A program made the position numbers and the translations under genes. A stretch of 64,000 nucleotides of DNA from Ureibacillus terrenus (GTDB lineage: Bacteria > Bacillota > Bacilli > Bacillales_A > Planococcaceae): contig NZ_VIGD01000003.1 in the NCBI RefSeq assembly GCF_006569205.1, positions 62,001-126,000 on the forward strand, in the 5' to 3' direction. Every line of letters begins with the position of its first letter. Position 1 is the first letter of the stretch. Under the pieces are notes generated by a model that was given only the letters and a program-made list of their open reading frames with translations, was not told the DNA's origin and did no database searches. Below are positions 44,735 through 55,682 of the stretch, in pieces.

Positions 44735-45889
44735 TTATTTTGATTCACCTTTGAACGTTTTTTTTATCTTGTCAAATAAAGAACTTCCTTGTTCTTCCGG
44801 AATATCGCCGCTGATTTCGGCGAATTCACGGAGCAATTGTTTCTGGCGTTCTGTTAAGTTTGTTGGCGTAACCACTATGACATTCACGTATTGGTGTCCC
44901 TTGCCGTAGCCATGGATATTTTTTACGCCTTTATCTTTGATTCGGAATTGGGCGCCGGATTGAGTGCCAGGCGGTATTCTAAGTTTCACTTTTCCATAGA
45001 TTGTCGGAACTTCAATCTCATCACCCAACGCCGCCTGCGGGAAGGTAATTTTCAGATCGTAGTAAATATCGTCGCCTTTTCGTACGAAGTATGGATGTTT
45101 GCCAACACTGAAAACAATATATAGATCCCCTGGAGGGCCGCCGTTGATGCCCGGTTCCCCTTGGCCGGCCACGCGCAATTGTTGGCCGTCATCGATACCG
45201 GCAGGGATGGTAATTTTAATTTTCTTCCGTTTTTTCACTCTTCCTTTTCCGCCGCAGACCGTACATTTTTCAACAATTATTTTACCAGTTCCGTGGCAGT
45301 GGCCACAAGTTCGTCGATTGACAATACGGCCCAATGGTGTGTCAATTGTTTGACTGATTTGTCCTGTACCGTTACATCTGTCGCATGTTTTTGGACTTGT
45401 TCCAGGTTTTGCTCCTGTTCCGTGGCATGTTTCACATTCTTCTTCGCGAGGAATTTCAATTTCCGTCTGTTTACCAAATACCGCATCTTCGAAAGAAATG
45501 TTCATGCGGAATTGCAAGTCGTCCCCTTTACGCGGTGCATTCGGATCTTTTCTTCGTCTTGAACCGCCAAAGAAACTGTCGAAGATATCTTCAAAGCCGC
45601 CGAAACCTCCAAAACCTCCGAAGTCTCCAAAATCGCCGAATCCTCCTCCGCCGCCAAAGCCGCCTTGTCCATTTACGCCGGCATGGCCGAATCGGTCATA
45701 TTGGGCGCGCTTTTGGTCATCGCTTAACACTTCGTAGGCTTCATTGATTTCTTTGAATTTTTCGGCGGCATCAGGTTCTTTGTTGAGGTCGGGATGGTAT
45801 TTTTTCGATAATTTCCGATATGCCTTCTTTATTTCATCCTTAGTGGCATCTTTGCTGACGCCAAGGACTTCATAATAATCGCGTTTCAT
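44735..45889 (-). CDS. dnaJ: chaperone DnaJ (Hsp40)
   Basis: Co-chaperone that delivers clients to DnaK and stimulates its ATPase (384 residues). The J domain (1-70) has H-P-D in [12 protein letters not shown] Gly/Phe-rich stretch follows (about 74-105), then the zinc domain with four C-x2-C-x-G-x-G repeats ([32 protein letters not shown], about 145-215), then the substrate-binding C domains. It is separated from dnaK by 377 bases holding two hairpins, so it may be expressed at a lower level. Confidence 0.97.
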   Translation of the reverse strand: MKRDYYEVLGVSKDATKDEIKKAYRKLSKKYHPDLNKEPDAAEKFKEINEAYEVLSDDQKRAQYDRFGHAGVNGQGGFGGGGGFGDFGDFGGFGGFGGFEDIFDSFFGGSRRRKDPNAPRKGDDLQFRMNISFEDAVFGKQTEIEIPREEECETCHGTGAKPGTSPKTCDRCNGTGQISQTIDTPLGRIVNRRTCGHCHGTGKIIVEKCTVCGGKGRVKKRKKIKITIPAGIDDGQQLRVAGQGEPGINGGPPGDLYIVFSVGKHPYFVRKGDDIYYDLKITFPQAALGDEIEVPTIYGKVKLRIPPGTQSGAQFRIKDKGVKNIHGYGKGHQYVNVIVVTPTNLTERQKQLLREFAEISGDIPEEQGSSLFDKIKKTFKGESK

Positions 45890-46266
45890 ACCTCACACTC
45901 GCTCTCTTTTACATAAGGTCTATTTTATCATATATGCTGAAATAATAGTGAAAGTTCTTTCAAACTTTCGATTATGATTTTGTCCTTGCCGCACCGCTTC
46001 TTATTAATTCCACATTTTTGGAAGCGTGCGCGAAAACTGCGTAATCTTGAAGTTTGCCAACAATTGTCCCCTATTCATGGAAAAAGTCAAAGACCAATAA
46101 CGGCTTTGACTTCATCCGAACCATCTATTCAAACAACGAACAGTTCATGAATATGACAAGCCATGTTGATAAAGAAGGGGAAAGGCGGGTTGCGAAGGAG
46201 GGTTGGTGGGTGCTCTGGATGGAACCGCCTTTCCTTTTATCAACATGGCGAATTAACAATTTTTAA
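45890..46266 (-). other. dnaK-dnaJ spacer with two hairpins
   Basis: No gene. A weak terminator-like hairpin AAGTCAAAG (46084-46092) / CTTTGACTT (46104-46112) is followed on the minus strand by TTTTTCC. A much longer inverted repeat (46161-46188 with 46225-46248) lies nearer dnaK. Both would form in the dnaK-dnaJ transcript. Confidence 0.85.
46161..46248 (-). repeat. long inverted repeat downstream of dnaK
   Basis: Left arm CCATGTTGATAAA...AAAGGCGG (46161-46188) and right arm CCGCCTTT...TTTATCAACATGG (46225-46248) pair over about 22-24 bases with a four-base internal bulge; the loop is 36 bases. There is no T-run on the minus strand, so it is not an ordinary terminator. Confidence 0.9.
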
Positions 46267-48108
<1,842 letters not shown>

Positions 48109-48134
48109 CTATTTCACACACAAATTTGAAATTC

Positions 48135-48788
48135 TTATTCATTTACAGAAACCATGGATGGTCTTAATACACGGTCTTTCAACTTATATCCTTTTTGCAA
48201 TTCTTTCAGCACAATGCCGGATTCCTTTTCGGAATCGGACTCTTGCATGATTGCCTGATGGACATTCGGATCGAACGGTTCGCCCACAGCCGGAATCACT
48301 TCCAGGCCTTCTTTTTTCACCGCTTCGATCAAAGCGTGATAGACCATCTCTATCCCTTTATATAATGCTTTTGCATCTTCGGACTCCACTTTTACCTCAA
48401 GCGCCCGTTCAAAATTGTCAATAATCGGCAACAAATCCGTTAGAAGACTTTGGGCGCGGTATTTTTCAGCCGCCTGCAAATCAAGCTGGCTGCGTCTCCG
48501 CAAGTTTTCATAGTCGGCTCTCAGCCTTAAATACCGATCTTCATGCTCCGCTATTTTTGCTTCCAACTCGGCAATTTTCACTGTATATTCTTCCGTCGAA
48601 AGCTCTTCCGAAGAACTGTTTTCATCCGCTTTATCCGCCGCTTCCTCGATGTTTTCTCCGGCAAGAGCGGAATTATCAGCTTTGGAAGTTTCAGCTTTTT
48701 CTTCATTTGCAGCTGCTGTTTCATCAGCAGTTTCGACTTTCTCTAATGTTTCTTCCTGTTTGCTCTTGTTTTCAGTCGTTTCGGACAC
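48135..48788 (-). CDS. grpE: nucleotide exchange factor GrpE
   Basis: Removes ADP from DnaK (217 residues). The first 75 residues are very rich in Glu, Ala and Thr and probably disordered; this acidic region is longer than in many homologues. A long helix (about 75-130) has [17 protein letters not shown]. The C-terminal beta domain has [12 protein letters not shown] and [17 protein letters not shown]. It lies between hrcA and dnaK with short spacers. Confidence 0.96.
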   Translation of the reverse strand: MSETTENKSKQEETLEKVETADETAAANEEKAETSKADNSALAGENIEEAADKADENSSSEELSTEEYTVKIAELEAKIAEHEDRYLRLRADYENLRRRSQLDLQAAEKYRAQSLLTDLLPIIDNFERALEVKVESEDAKALYKGIEMVYHALIEAVKKEGLEVIPAVGEPFDPNVHQAIMQESDSEKESGIVLKELQKGYKLKDRVLRPSMVSVNE

Positions 48789-48810
48789 TGATAATCCTCC
48801 TTACTGTCCA

Positions 48811-49836
48811 TCATTCAATTTTTTCCGATAAAGTTCTCGATAAACCTTTTCTTACCACGTCGAGCAGTGTGACGACCCGCTTATAATCCATCCGCGTCGG
48901 ACCGATAATGGCAATGGCGCCGTTATGATCTTCCCCGGCAGAATAAGTGGCCGTGATGACGCTGCAGTTTACCACTGCAACATGGTTGTTCTCCGAACCG
49001 ATGCGGATCGTAATTCCCTGTTTCACAGGCTGGAACAGGGAAATGACTTGATTCTTTTTGTCCATTAGATCCAATAATTGGCGGACTTTGTTAATATCAT
49101 GGAACTCTGGCTGATTTAACATGTTTGTTTTGCCGCCAAAGTAAATTTTACTATCATTTTCCACAGATGCAACTTTTAACAACGATTGAATGATGGAATC
49201 AGCCATATGGACATGTTGTTTTAATACTTCGTACGTTTCTTTTTCCAATTTTGTATGAAGGTGAATCAACGGAACTCCAATAAGACGTTCATTCAATATA
49301 TTTACAGTTTTTTCTATATCTGAAGAATCAAAGCCTTCAGGCAATGAAATCACTTTGTTTTCTACATGCCCCATATCTGTCACGATAATTGCGACAGCTG
49401 TTTGTTTCGAAATAGGAATAATTTGGAAACGCTTGACGCGATGATCCGTTACGCTTGGGCCCAATAAGATTGCCGTATAATTTGTCAAATCGGAAAGAAT
49501 GCTTGCGGCTTCCCAGATAATTTGCTCAACTTCGACCTTCTGTTTTTCAAAGACGGATTGTATCATTTGAATCTCTTCGACGGACATGCGCATTGGTTGC
49601 AACAAATGGTCAACGTAATAACGGTATCCTTTTTCGGAAGGAATGCGTCCTGAAGACACATGCGTTTTTTCTAAATATCCAAGTTCCTCCAAATCCGCCA
49701 TTTCATTGCGGATTGTGGCAGGTGAATAATTGATTCCTTTTTTCTTTGAAATTTGACGTGATCCTACAGGCTGAGCAGATGTAACAAAATCATCAACAAT
49801 TACCCGCAAAATTTGCAATTGACGCTCAGTTAACAT
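48811..49836 (-). CDS. hrcA: heat-shock repressor HrcA
   Basis: Represses the dnaK and groE operons by binding the CIRCE element; it needs GroEL for activity (341 residues). The N-terminal winged helix (about 1-80) holds LTERQLQILRVIVDDFV and KKGINYSPATIRNEMADLEELGYLEKTH. A GAF-like domain fills the rest. It is first in the operon and preceded by CIRCE, which gives autoregulation. Confidence 0.97.
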   Translation of the reverse strand: MLTERQLQILRVIVDDFVTSAQPVGSRQISKKKGINYSPATIRNEMADLEELGYLEKTHVSSGRIPSEKGYRYYVDHLLQPMRMSVEEIQMIQSVFEKQKVEVEQIIWEAASILSDLTNYTAILLGPSVTDHRVKRFQIIPISKQTAVAIIVTDMGHVENKVISLPEGFDSSDIEKTVNILNERLIGVPLIHLHTKLEKETYEVLKQHVHMADSIIQSLLKVASVENDSKIYFGGKTNMLNQPEFHDINKVRQLLDLMDKKNQVISLFQPVKQGITIRIGSENNHVAVVNCSVITATYSAGEDHNGAIAIIGPTRMDYKRVVTLLDVVRKGLSRTLSEKIE

Positions 49837-49849
49837 AAAACCACCTCTG

Positions 49850-49876
49850 TTAGCACTCGTTTGCAGAGAGTGCTAA
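49850..49876. promoter_or_regulatory. CIRCE operator
   Basis: TTAGCACTC-N9-GAGTGCTAA, a perfect match to the consensus, lies at 49850-49876, upstream of hrcA. HrcA binds here to shut off the operon. Confidence 0.98.
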
Positions 49877-49886
49877 TGCTATAATT

Positions 49887-49915
49887 AAATTAACAAAACA
49901 ATGAATTGGTGTCAA
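49887..49915 (-). promoter_or_regulatory. sigma-A promoter of hrcA-grpE-dnaK
   Basis: Minus-strand TTGACA (49915-49910) and TAATTT (49892-49887) are separated by 17 bases. The start of transcription would be next to the CIRCE element. Confidence 0.8.
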
Positions 49916-49924
49916 TGAAATAAC

Positions 49925-51067
49925 CTACTCGCACAATAAAAATTGCCGAAACACCTCATTGCCCAAAAAGCGCCCTTTTTTCGTCAACCTTATCCTTCCC
50001 TCATCTTCCGTCAGCAATCCTTCATTGACCAGTTCGCTGATAATGCCTCCATATTTTTCTTTCATGGAAAAGCCCATTTTCTGTTCGAAGCGTTCGAAGG
50101 AAACCCCTTCATTTTTCCGAAGCCCCAAAAACATTTCTTCTTCGCATTTTTCCATTAAGGTCACTTCATGTTGATGGAGAATCGGCAATTGTCCCATATT
50201 GACCGCTTGCAAATATTTTTTGATCGGACCATGATTGGAGTAGCGTATGCCTTTGATATACCCGTGGGCCCCGGCACCAAAACCGGCATATTCGTCATTA
50301 TCCCAATAAATTTTATTGTGGATGGATTGATAGCCGTCCTTTGCGAAATTGCTGATTTCATATTGATGGAGCCCATTCATTTCCATTTTGTCCATCAACA
50401 TCTCATACATTTTCGCCTCTGTTTCTTCTTCCGGCAAATGGAGCTTTCCCCTCATGTATTGTATGTAGAAAACCGTTTTGGGCTCCACAATCAGTGAATA
50501 GGCGGAATAGTGGGGCAAATTCAATGCAAGGGCCTTTTCCAGGGTGTCTTCCCACTGTCCGTCCGACTGCCCCGGAAGCCCATACATCAAATCGATGCTG
50601 ATATTTTCAAATCCCGCTTTGAATGCATCGTCAATTGAACGATAAACTTGATCAATCGTATGGGTTCTGCCGAGCCGGCGGAGGAGCTGTTCGTCAAAAG
50701 ATTGAACCCCCAGGCTCAAGCGGTTTACTCCCCCGTTTTTTAAGACCTTTAATTTCTCGATGGTGAGCTCGTCCGGGTTAGCTTCTGCGGTAAATTCCAT
50801 CACGTCGGTTGTCAAATGTCCGCCAATCAGTTCAAGAAGACGTTCGAGTTGGCTTGGTGAAAGGGCTGTCGGAGTGCCGCCCCCCAAATAGATCGTTTCT
50901 ATATTTGAAAACTGTTCCGGCGATCGATTCAAAGCCATCGCAATCTCTTTCCCCACCGCTTCGATATATTCATCGACCGGCTGATTGCGAAAATATACTT
51001 TATTGAAATCGCAGTAATTGCAGATTTGGTGGCAGAAAGGAATATGGATGTAAACCCCCCGAACCAT
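49925..51067 (-). CDS. hemW: heme chaperone HemW (radical SAM)
   Basis: Radical-SAM protein, formerly called coproporphyrinogen III oxidase-like, that delivers haem to respiratory enzymes in relatives (380 residues). The start YIHIPFCHQICNYCDF carries C-x3-C-x2-C for the iron-sulfur cluster; the fourth haem-linked positions in HemW are not visible with certainty. GGGTPT (about 68) and LGVQSFDEQLLRRLGRTH (about 120) are family motifs. A HemN C-terminal domain runs from about 300. It lies between lepA and hrcA, the classic order. Confidence 0.93.
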   Translation of the reverse strand: MVRGVYIHIPFCHQICNYCDFNKVYFRNQPVDEYIEAVGKEIAMALNRSPEQFSNIETIYLGGGTPTALSPSQLERLLELIGGHLTTDVMEFTAEANPDELTIEKLKVLKNGGVNRLSLGVQSFDEQLLRRLGRTHTIDQVYRSIDDAFKAGFENISIDLMYGLPGQSDGQWEDTLEKALALNLPHYSAYSLIVEPKTVFYIQYMRGKLHLPEEETEAKMYEMLMDKMEMNGLHQYEISNFAKDGYQSIHNKIYWDNDEYAGFGAGAHGYIKGIRYSNHGPIKKYLQAVNMGQLPILHQHEVTLMEKCEEEMFLGLRKNEGVSFERFEQKMGFSMKEKYGGIISELVNEGLLTEDEGRIRLTKKGRFLGNEVFRQFLLCE

Positions 51068-51128
51068 TCGATCCCTTCTTTCCTATTATTATCTAACTAT
51101 TGTACATTTTCATCCGTAAAATTCAAAG

Positions 51129-51168
51129 AAAAACGAAGTGAATCCCCATGCGGATCCACTTCGTCTTC
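51129..51168 (-). terminator. intrinsic terminator after lepA
   Basis: Minus-strand stem GAAGTGGATCCG / GGATTCACTTC with loop CATGG is followed by GTTTTTCTTTG. Confidence 0.85.
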
Positions 51169-51181
51169 GTTCAGCCGATCG

Positions 51182-53014
51182 TCATTTTTTATTTTCATCA
51201 TCCATTTTCAAGACAGCCATAAACGCTTCCTGAGGGATTTCAACGGAACCGACTTGTTTCATCCGCTTTTTCCCTTCTTTTTGTTTTTCAAGAAGCTTGC
51301 GTTTCCGCGAAATGTCGCCGCCATAACATTTTGCCAAGACGTTTTTGCGCAGCGCCTTGATTGTTGAACGGGCGATAATTTTCGTTCCGATGGCCGCTTG
51401 CACAGGCACTTCGAATTGCTGGCGAGGAATGAGATCTTTCAACTTTTCCACAAGGGCTTTTCCCCGTTCATATGCAAAGTCGCGATGGACAATAAAGCTC
51501 AAAGCGTCCACCTTTTCCCCATTTATCAAAATATCCATTTTTACAAGTTTGGATGGCTTGTAGCCAATCAATTCATAGTCAAAAGAAGCATAACCTTTCG
51601 TACTGGATTTCAAATGATCGAAGAAATCATACACGATTTCAGAAAGAGGCATTTCATAAATCAGGCTGACGCGCGTTGTATCCAGGTAATCCATATTGAT
51701 AAAAGTGCCGCGCTTTCTCTGGCACAATTCCATGACAGCGCCAACATAATCATTCGGCACCATAATGGTCGCCCTCACATACGGTTCCAGCACTTGGTCA
51801 ATTTTTTGGGTCGGCGGCATCAACGATGGATTGTCCACCTTCACCTTTGTGCCATCCGTAAGCTGCACTTCATAGATTACCGATGGCGCAGTTGTGATCA
51901 GATCGAGATTGAACTCCCTCTCAAGGCGTTCCTGGACAATTTCCATATGCAAGAGGCCCAAAAAGCCGCAGCGGAATCCGAAGCCCAGGGCCTGGGAAGT
52001 TTCCGGTTCGAACTGTAATGCGGAATCGTTCAGCGCCAATTTTTCCAACGCATCCCGCAAATCGTTGTATTTGGCCGTATCAATCGGATAAAGACCGCAG
52101 AACACCATCGGATTCAATTTCCGGTAACCCGGAAGCGGCTCTTTCGCCGGACGGTCCGCATGGGTGATCGTATCGCCGACATTCGTGTCACTGATATTTT
52201 TAATCGAAGCGGTAATGTATCCGACATCTCCAACCGTCAATTCCTCCATAGGCACGACTTTCGGTGTATGTACCCCGACTTCGACCACTTCATATTCCGC
52301 ACCTGTCGCCATAAAGCGGATTTTATCTCCGGGCTTGACCGTGCCGTTGACAACCCTTACCAATACGACAACGCCTTTGTAGGAATCATAATAAGAGTCA
52401 AAAATCAGCGCCTGCAGCGGTTCGTCCGGATCTCCGGAAGGCGCCGGAATCTTTTCCACGATTTGCTCCAACAGCTCATCGATCCCGATGCCGGCTTTCG
52501 CGCTCGCCAGCACCGCATCTTCCGCATCCAGCCCTATCACATCTTCAATTTCTTTGCGCACTTTTTCAGGGTCTGCCGCGGGCAAATCGATTTTATTGAT
52601 GACCGGCAAAATCTCCAAATCGTTATCGAGCGCCAGATAAACATTCGCAAGCGTCTGAGCCTCGATTCCCTGCGCGGCATCCACGACCAAAATGGCCCCT
52701 TCGCAAGCAGCCAAACTTCTGGACACCTCATAAGTGAAATCGACATGCCCCGGAGTGTCAATCAAATGAAAAATATATACGTTTCCGTCTTTTGCCTTGT
52801 ATTTTAATTGAACGGCATTTAATTTAATGGTAATTCCCCGTTCCCGTTCAATGTCCATGGAATCCAGCAGCTGATCTTTCATTTCCCTTTCGGTTAATGC
52901 CTGCGTTTTTTCCAAAATGCGGTCCGCCAACGTGGATTTCCCATGGTCGATATGGGCGATAATGGAAAAGTTTCTGATGCGTTTTTGGCGTTCTAATCGT
53001 TCTTCGCGATTCAT
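51182..53014 (-). CDS. lepA: elongation factor 4 LepA
   Basis: Ribosome-associated GTPase that back-translocates or assists assembly of ribosomes (610 residues). The G domain has [17 protein letters not shown] and NKIDLP; then domain II, domains III and V similar to EF-G, and the LepA-specific C-terminal domain with [44 protein letters not shown] chose ATG 53014 (AGGAG site) instead of the longer frame. It follows spoIIP on the same strand and has its own promoter. Confidence 0.97.
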   Translation of the reverse strand: MNREERLERQKRIRNFSIIAHIDHGKSTLADRILEKTQALTEREMKDQLLDSMDIERERGITIKLNAVQLKYKAKDGNVYIFHLIDTPGHVDFTYEVSRSLAACEGAILVVDAAQGIEAQTLANVYLALDNDLEILPVINKIDLPAADPEKVRKEIEDVIGLDAEDAVLASAKAGIGIDELLEQIVEKIPAPSGDPDEPLQALIFDSYYDSYKGVVVLVRVVNGTVKPGDKIRFMATGAEYEVVEVGVHTPKVVPMEELTVGDVGYITASIKNISDTNVGDTITHADRPAKEPLPGYRKLNPMVFCGLYPIDTAKYNDLRDALEKLALNDSALQFEPETSQALGFGFRCGFLGLLHMEIVQERLEREFNLDLITTAPSVIYEVQLTDGTKVKVDNPSLMPPTQKIDQVLEPYVRATIMVPNDYVGAVMELCQRKRGTFINMDYLDTTRVSLIYEMPLSEIVYDFFDHLKSSTKGYASFDYELIGYKPSKLVKMDILINGEKVDALSFIVHRDFAYERGKALVEKLKDLIPRQQFEVPVQAAIGTKIIARSTIKALRKNVLAKCYGGDISRKRKLLEKQKEGKKRMKQVGSVEIPQEAFMAVLKMDDENKK

Positions 53015-53143
53015 ATCTCCACTCCTAACAAATGCCTCCATGCGACGGGCTTGTCCATATCGCAGGAGGCTTAACCTTTCTCTATCAAAATTGATTTTAG
53101 ATTTTTCCCAAATGATTATACAAAAAATGATAAACTAAGTTGA

Positions 53144-53173
53144 ATTATACTATGAAGTATAACGAAAGCACAA
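53144..53173 (-). promoter_or_regulatory. sigma-A-like promoter of lepA
   Basis: Minus-strand TTGTGC (53173-53168) and TATAAT (53149-53144) with an 18-base spacer. A second TATAAT at 53120-53115 lacks a good -35. Confidence 0.6.
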
Positions 53174-53221
53174 TAATAAACAAGTGTAGTAAATAAAGGA
53201 ATACAAAATTCTTCAATATAC

Positions 53222-53260
53222 AAAAAAATAGCGTTTAATTATGAAACTTAAACGCTACAA
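53222..53260 (-). terminator. intrinsic terminator after spoIIP
   Basis: Stem TAGCGTTTAA / TTAAACGCTA with a short AT-rich loop is followed on the minus strand by TTTTTTTG. Confidence 0.85.
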
Positions 53261-53274
53261 GAAAGAAATGAAAA

Positions 53275-54078
53275 TTATTTTCGGGCCAAGCCGTTTGCTA
53301 CCGCCTGGGCCAGTACCGCAGCCGTCCGGTACACCTCATCTTCAGTATTGTCGATTCCCCCGATTTCAATTAAAACGAATTCCTTCGCCAGGTCCTGGTT
53401 ATAAACTCCATCCACTCCGGTCCCTTTTTTCTCAATAATTCCTTTGGAAATATTGGGGATGATTTGATTCATGGCATTGCTGATGGATTGGGCAACCGCT
53501 TTATTATGCTTATAGTTCGGATTCTCCGCGCCGATGACAAAAGACGCTTTTGCATAGGAAACGTCTTTATGGACAACGGTCGTTTTATTGCGGGAAGTGG
53601 AATCCCGATGAATATCCAGAATCAAATCATAATGATTGTTCTTTAATTCTTCGGCAATATAAGGCCTAGCCGTTTTATATGCTTCATGAAAACCCTTTCC
53701 TTTTTGCTTCATGACGTCCATTACATCCACCTGGAGGGTTTTCGCCGAAATCCCGTTCAATCGGAAATAATCTTCGAACAGCTTATGCATCGAAAATAAA
53801 TTTGTTTTGCTGTCATACACGGCGACCATTCCCTTTTCGTTTTCCAACAATGGCTTATAAGTTTCATGGGAATGGGTAAATACGAGCAGCACTTTGTAAG
53901 CGTCTGCCGGAGGCGCAACATCAGACACTACCAAATCATTGGAAGCAAAGAGAATTTTTTCTTCTGGCGCAGCAGGGACAAACTTTTCGTTGTTTGGAAA
54001 CGGCAAAAGTCCTATCACAATCGGTAACGAGAAAAAGAACAGCAGCGTGAATACAAGTCCTTTAATTTTTCTTACCAT
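53275..54078 (-). CDS. spoIIP: stage II sporulation protein P (peptidoglycan amidase/endopeptidase)
   Basis: Degrades septal peptidoglycan with SpoIID and SpoIIM during engulfment of the forespore. One N-terminal transmembrane helix (about 8-28) precedes a catalytic domain with VFTHSHETYKPLL, LILDIHRDSTSRN, FVIGAENPNYKHN and VLIEIGGIDNTEDE (zinc ligands and catalytic Glu). Only 267 residues, compared with about 400 in B. subtilis SpoIIP; the missing part is mainly the linker between membrane and enzyme. ATG 54078 follows GGAGAGG. It is immediately downstream of gpr. Confidence 0.92.
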   Translation of the reverse strand: MVRKIKGLVFTLLFFFSLPIVIGLLPFPNNEKFVPAAPEEKILFASNDLVVSDVAPPADAYKVLLVFTHSHETYKPLLENEKGMVAVYDSKTNLFSMHKLFEDYFRLNGISAKTLQVDVMDVMKQKGKGFHEAYKTARPYIAEELKNNHYDLILDIHRDSTSRNKTTVVHKDVSYAKASFVIGAENPNYKHNKAVAQSISNAMNQIIPNISKGIIEKKGTGVDGVYNQDLAKEFVLIEIGGIDNTEDEVYRTAAVLAQAVANGLARK

Positions 54079-54120
54079 AGCATCCTCTCCTTCCACTACG
54101 ATATGGAAGGAAGAGAATTT

Positions 54121-55155
54121 TTAGAACTGGTTGACTCTATTCTCTATCCATTGGAAGAGGCAATTGCTGATCAATGTTGAATATTTCGTCATCCAAAGGT
54201 CCACTTCTTTAGGAGTGACGATTAATCTTTGGGAATCGGATAAAAGCACTTCTTCGAACAATTGTCTCCGTTCCGCTTTCGACCAGGTCGACCATTCGCC
54301 GAATATCGGCCGTACAAGATTTAAATCGACTTCCCCTTCCGTGTCGGAAGTCCATGTTGTGACAGAAAGTTTTCCGGAAGGTCTGTCTTTTTCCTGGATT
54401 TTTGTCGCAATGGAACGAAAAACTTTATCCACCGCATCCGCAATGATGACTGTCGCATCCACCACCGTCGGAACCCCGATCGCTGTAACGGGCACCCCCA
54501 ATACTTCCTTAGAGATTTCAGCCCGTTGATTCCCGACGCCCGAACCCGGATGGATGCCGGTATTTGTAATTTGAATGGTTTTGCATAATCTGGAAGATCC
54601 CCTAGTCGCCAATGCGTCGATGGCGAGCACCAGGTCCGGGCGGATTTTTTCAGTCAGCGCATGGACAAATTCGCTTGTTTCAAAGCCCGTTTGTCCCGTA
54701 ACTCCAGGGGCGTATAAAATGAATTGTTCGACATGGTTTTCCAACTGTCTTGCCTGCATGGCATCAATCGTTAATGGACCGATGGCATCCGGGGTAATCG
54801 TTCTGTTTCCAAGACCGATGACCAATACTTTGCTTTCCTTCGTCAGCGGAATGTCTTGATGAATTTCATCAATGTATTTGAGGAAGGATTGTTCCAGCTG
54901 CTCCATTCCCTCATGATCTTCAATATTCAGCGAGGGAACCGTCAAAGTGATATATTGCCCCTCTTTTTTTCCTATTTCTTTCGAGCCCTCTTTATTGACA
55001 AGCACTTTTGTCACTTTTACCCGTTTCTCGGTATATTCTTCAAAAATGACACCTTCCGACTCATCCAATTTCTCTTTTTGCTGTTTCGTTTGGTGTTGGA
55101 CGACCTCTTCCGTCTCATCGATCAGGTCTGTTCGATACCAGTTGGTTTCTTGCAT
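54121..55155 (-). CDS. gpr: germination protease Gpr
   Basis: Aspartyl-like peptidase (A25) that degrades small acid-soluble spore proteins at germination (344 residues). It is made as a zymogen that cleaves its own N-terminal propeptide; the charged N terminus TDLIDETEEV fits. Core motifs VIGLGNRTITPDAIGP and LAIDALATRGSSRLCKTIQIT and GSGVGNQRAEIS are family-typical. ATG 55155 has AGAGGTG seven bases upstream; a GTG three codons earlier is less likely. It is transcribed with spoIIP, and divergent from rpsT. Confidence 0.95.
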   Translation of the reverse strand: MQETNWYRTDLIDETEEVVQHQTKQQKEKLDESEGVIFEEYTEKRVKVTKVLVNKEGSKEIGKKEGQYITLTVPSLNIEDHEGMEQLEQSFLKYIDEIHQDIPLTKESKVLVIGLGNRTITPDAIGPLTIDAMQARQLENHVEQFILYAPGVTGQTGFETSEFVHALTEKIRPDLVLAIDALATRGSSRLCKTIQITNTGIHPGSGVGNQRAEISKEVLGVPVTAIGVPTVVDATVIIADAVDKVFRSIATKIQEKDRPSGKLSVTTWTSDTEGEVDLNLVRPIFGEWSTWSKAERRQLFEEVLLSDSQRLIVTPKEVDLWMTKYSTLISNCLFQWIENRVNQF

Positions 55156-55214
55156 TTTAATCACCTCTTTTCTATCATGGTCATTCTGTCAAGTAAATAT
55201 TCTTTAGTTATGTA

Positions 55215-55243
55215 TTGCAATTATAGGTATCCTTTTGTATAAT
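55215..55243 (+). promoter_or_regulatory. sigma-A promoter of rpsT
   Basis: TTGCAA (55215-55220) and TATAAT (55238-55243) with a 17-base spacer. A second TTGACA at 55257-55262 has no matching -10. The leader is about 60 bases. Confidence 0.85.
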
Positions 55244-55308
55244 GTTTTTTGTTGTATTGACAAAAGTTTTAGAGAAATTGTCATCTCGTTGGTTTAGGAG
55301 GTGAAAAA

Positions 55309-55569
55309 ATGCCAAATATTAAATCAGCAATCAAACGCGTGAAAACTAGCCAAAAAGCTAATGCTGCAAATTCTTCTGCAAAATCAGCAATGCGCACAGC
55401 AGTGAAAAAAGCGGAACAAGCTATCGCAAACAAATCTGAAAACGCTCAAGAATTGGTGGTTTTAGCATCTAAAGCTCTTGACAAAGCTGCAAGCAAAGGA
55501 ATCATCCATAAAAATACGGCAGCCCGCAAAAAATCTCGCCTTGCAAAAAAATTAGCGAAAGCGAACTAA
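55309..55569 (+). CDS. rpsT: 30S ribosomal protein S20
   Basis: Primary 16S-binding ribosomal protein (86 residues). It begins [18 protein letters not shown] and is Lys/Ala-rich throughout, predicted as a three-helix bundle, typical of S20. ATG 55309 follows TAGGAGGTG. It is the only rightward gene in this half apart from yqzM and ends at a perfect terminator. Confidence 0.98.
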   Translation: MPNIKSAIKRVKTSQKANAANSSAKSAMRTAVKKAEQAIANKSENAQELVVLASKALDKAASKGIIHKNTAARKKSRLAKKLAKAN

Positions 55570-55573
55570 AATA

Positions 55574-55612
55574 AAAAGATCAATTGTTCTTACGACAATT
55601 GATCTTTTTTCT
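55574..55612 (+). terminator. intrinsic terminator after rpsT
   Basis: Stem AAGATCAATTGT / ACAATTGATCTT with a seven-base loop is followed by TTTTCTT. Confidence 0.93.
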
Positions 55613-55632
55613 TGGCATGATCATGCTTCCAA

Positions 55633-55677
55633 AAAGAAATTAGGCCGCAGTATGATAGCCTAATTTCTTTTTTATAT
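55633..55677 (-). terminator. intrinsic terminator after holA
   Basis: Stem AAAGAAATTAGGC / AGCCTAATTTCTTT with an 11-base loop lies just beyond the holA stop; the T-run is partly inside the stem. Confidence 0.75.
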
Positions 55678-55682
55678 GCCTT

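Noticed and set aside
46161-46248. insertion-sequence or MITE ends
   Set aside because: No target-site duplication or transposase seen, and only one copy in the window; kept as an RNA hairpin finding.
51398-52018. 206-codon rightward frame opposite lepA
   Set aside because: Antisense shadow of the conserved lepA coding region; no ribosome site and no family features.
52160-52807. 215-codon rightward frame opposite lepA
   Set aside because: Antisense shadow; no ribosome site or known motif.
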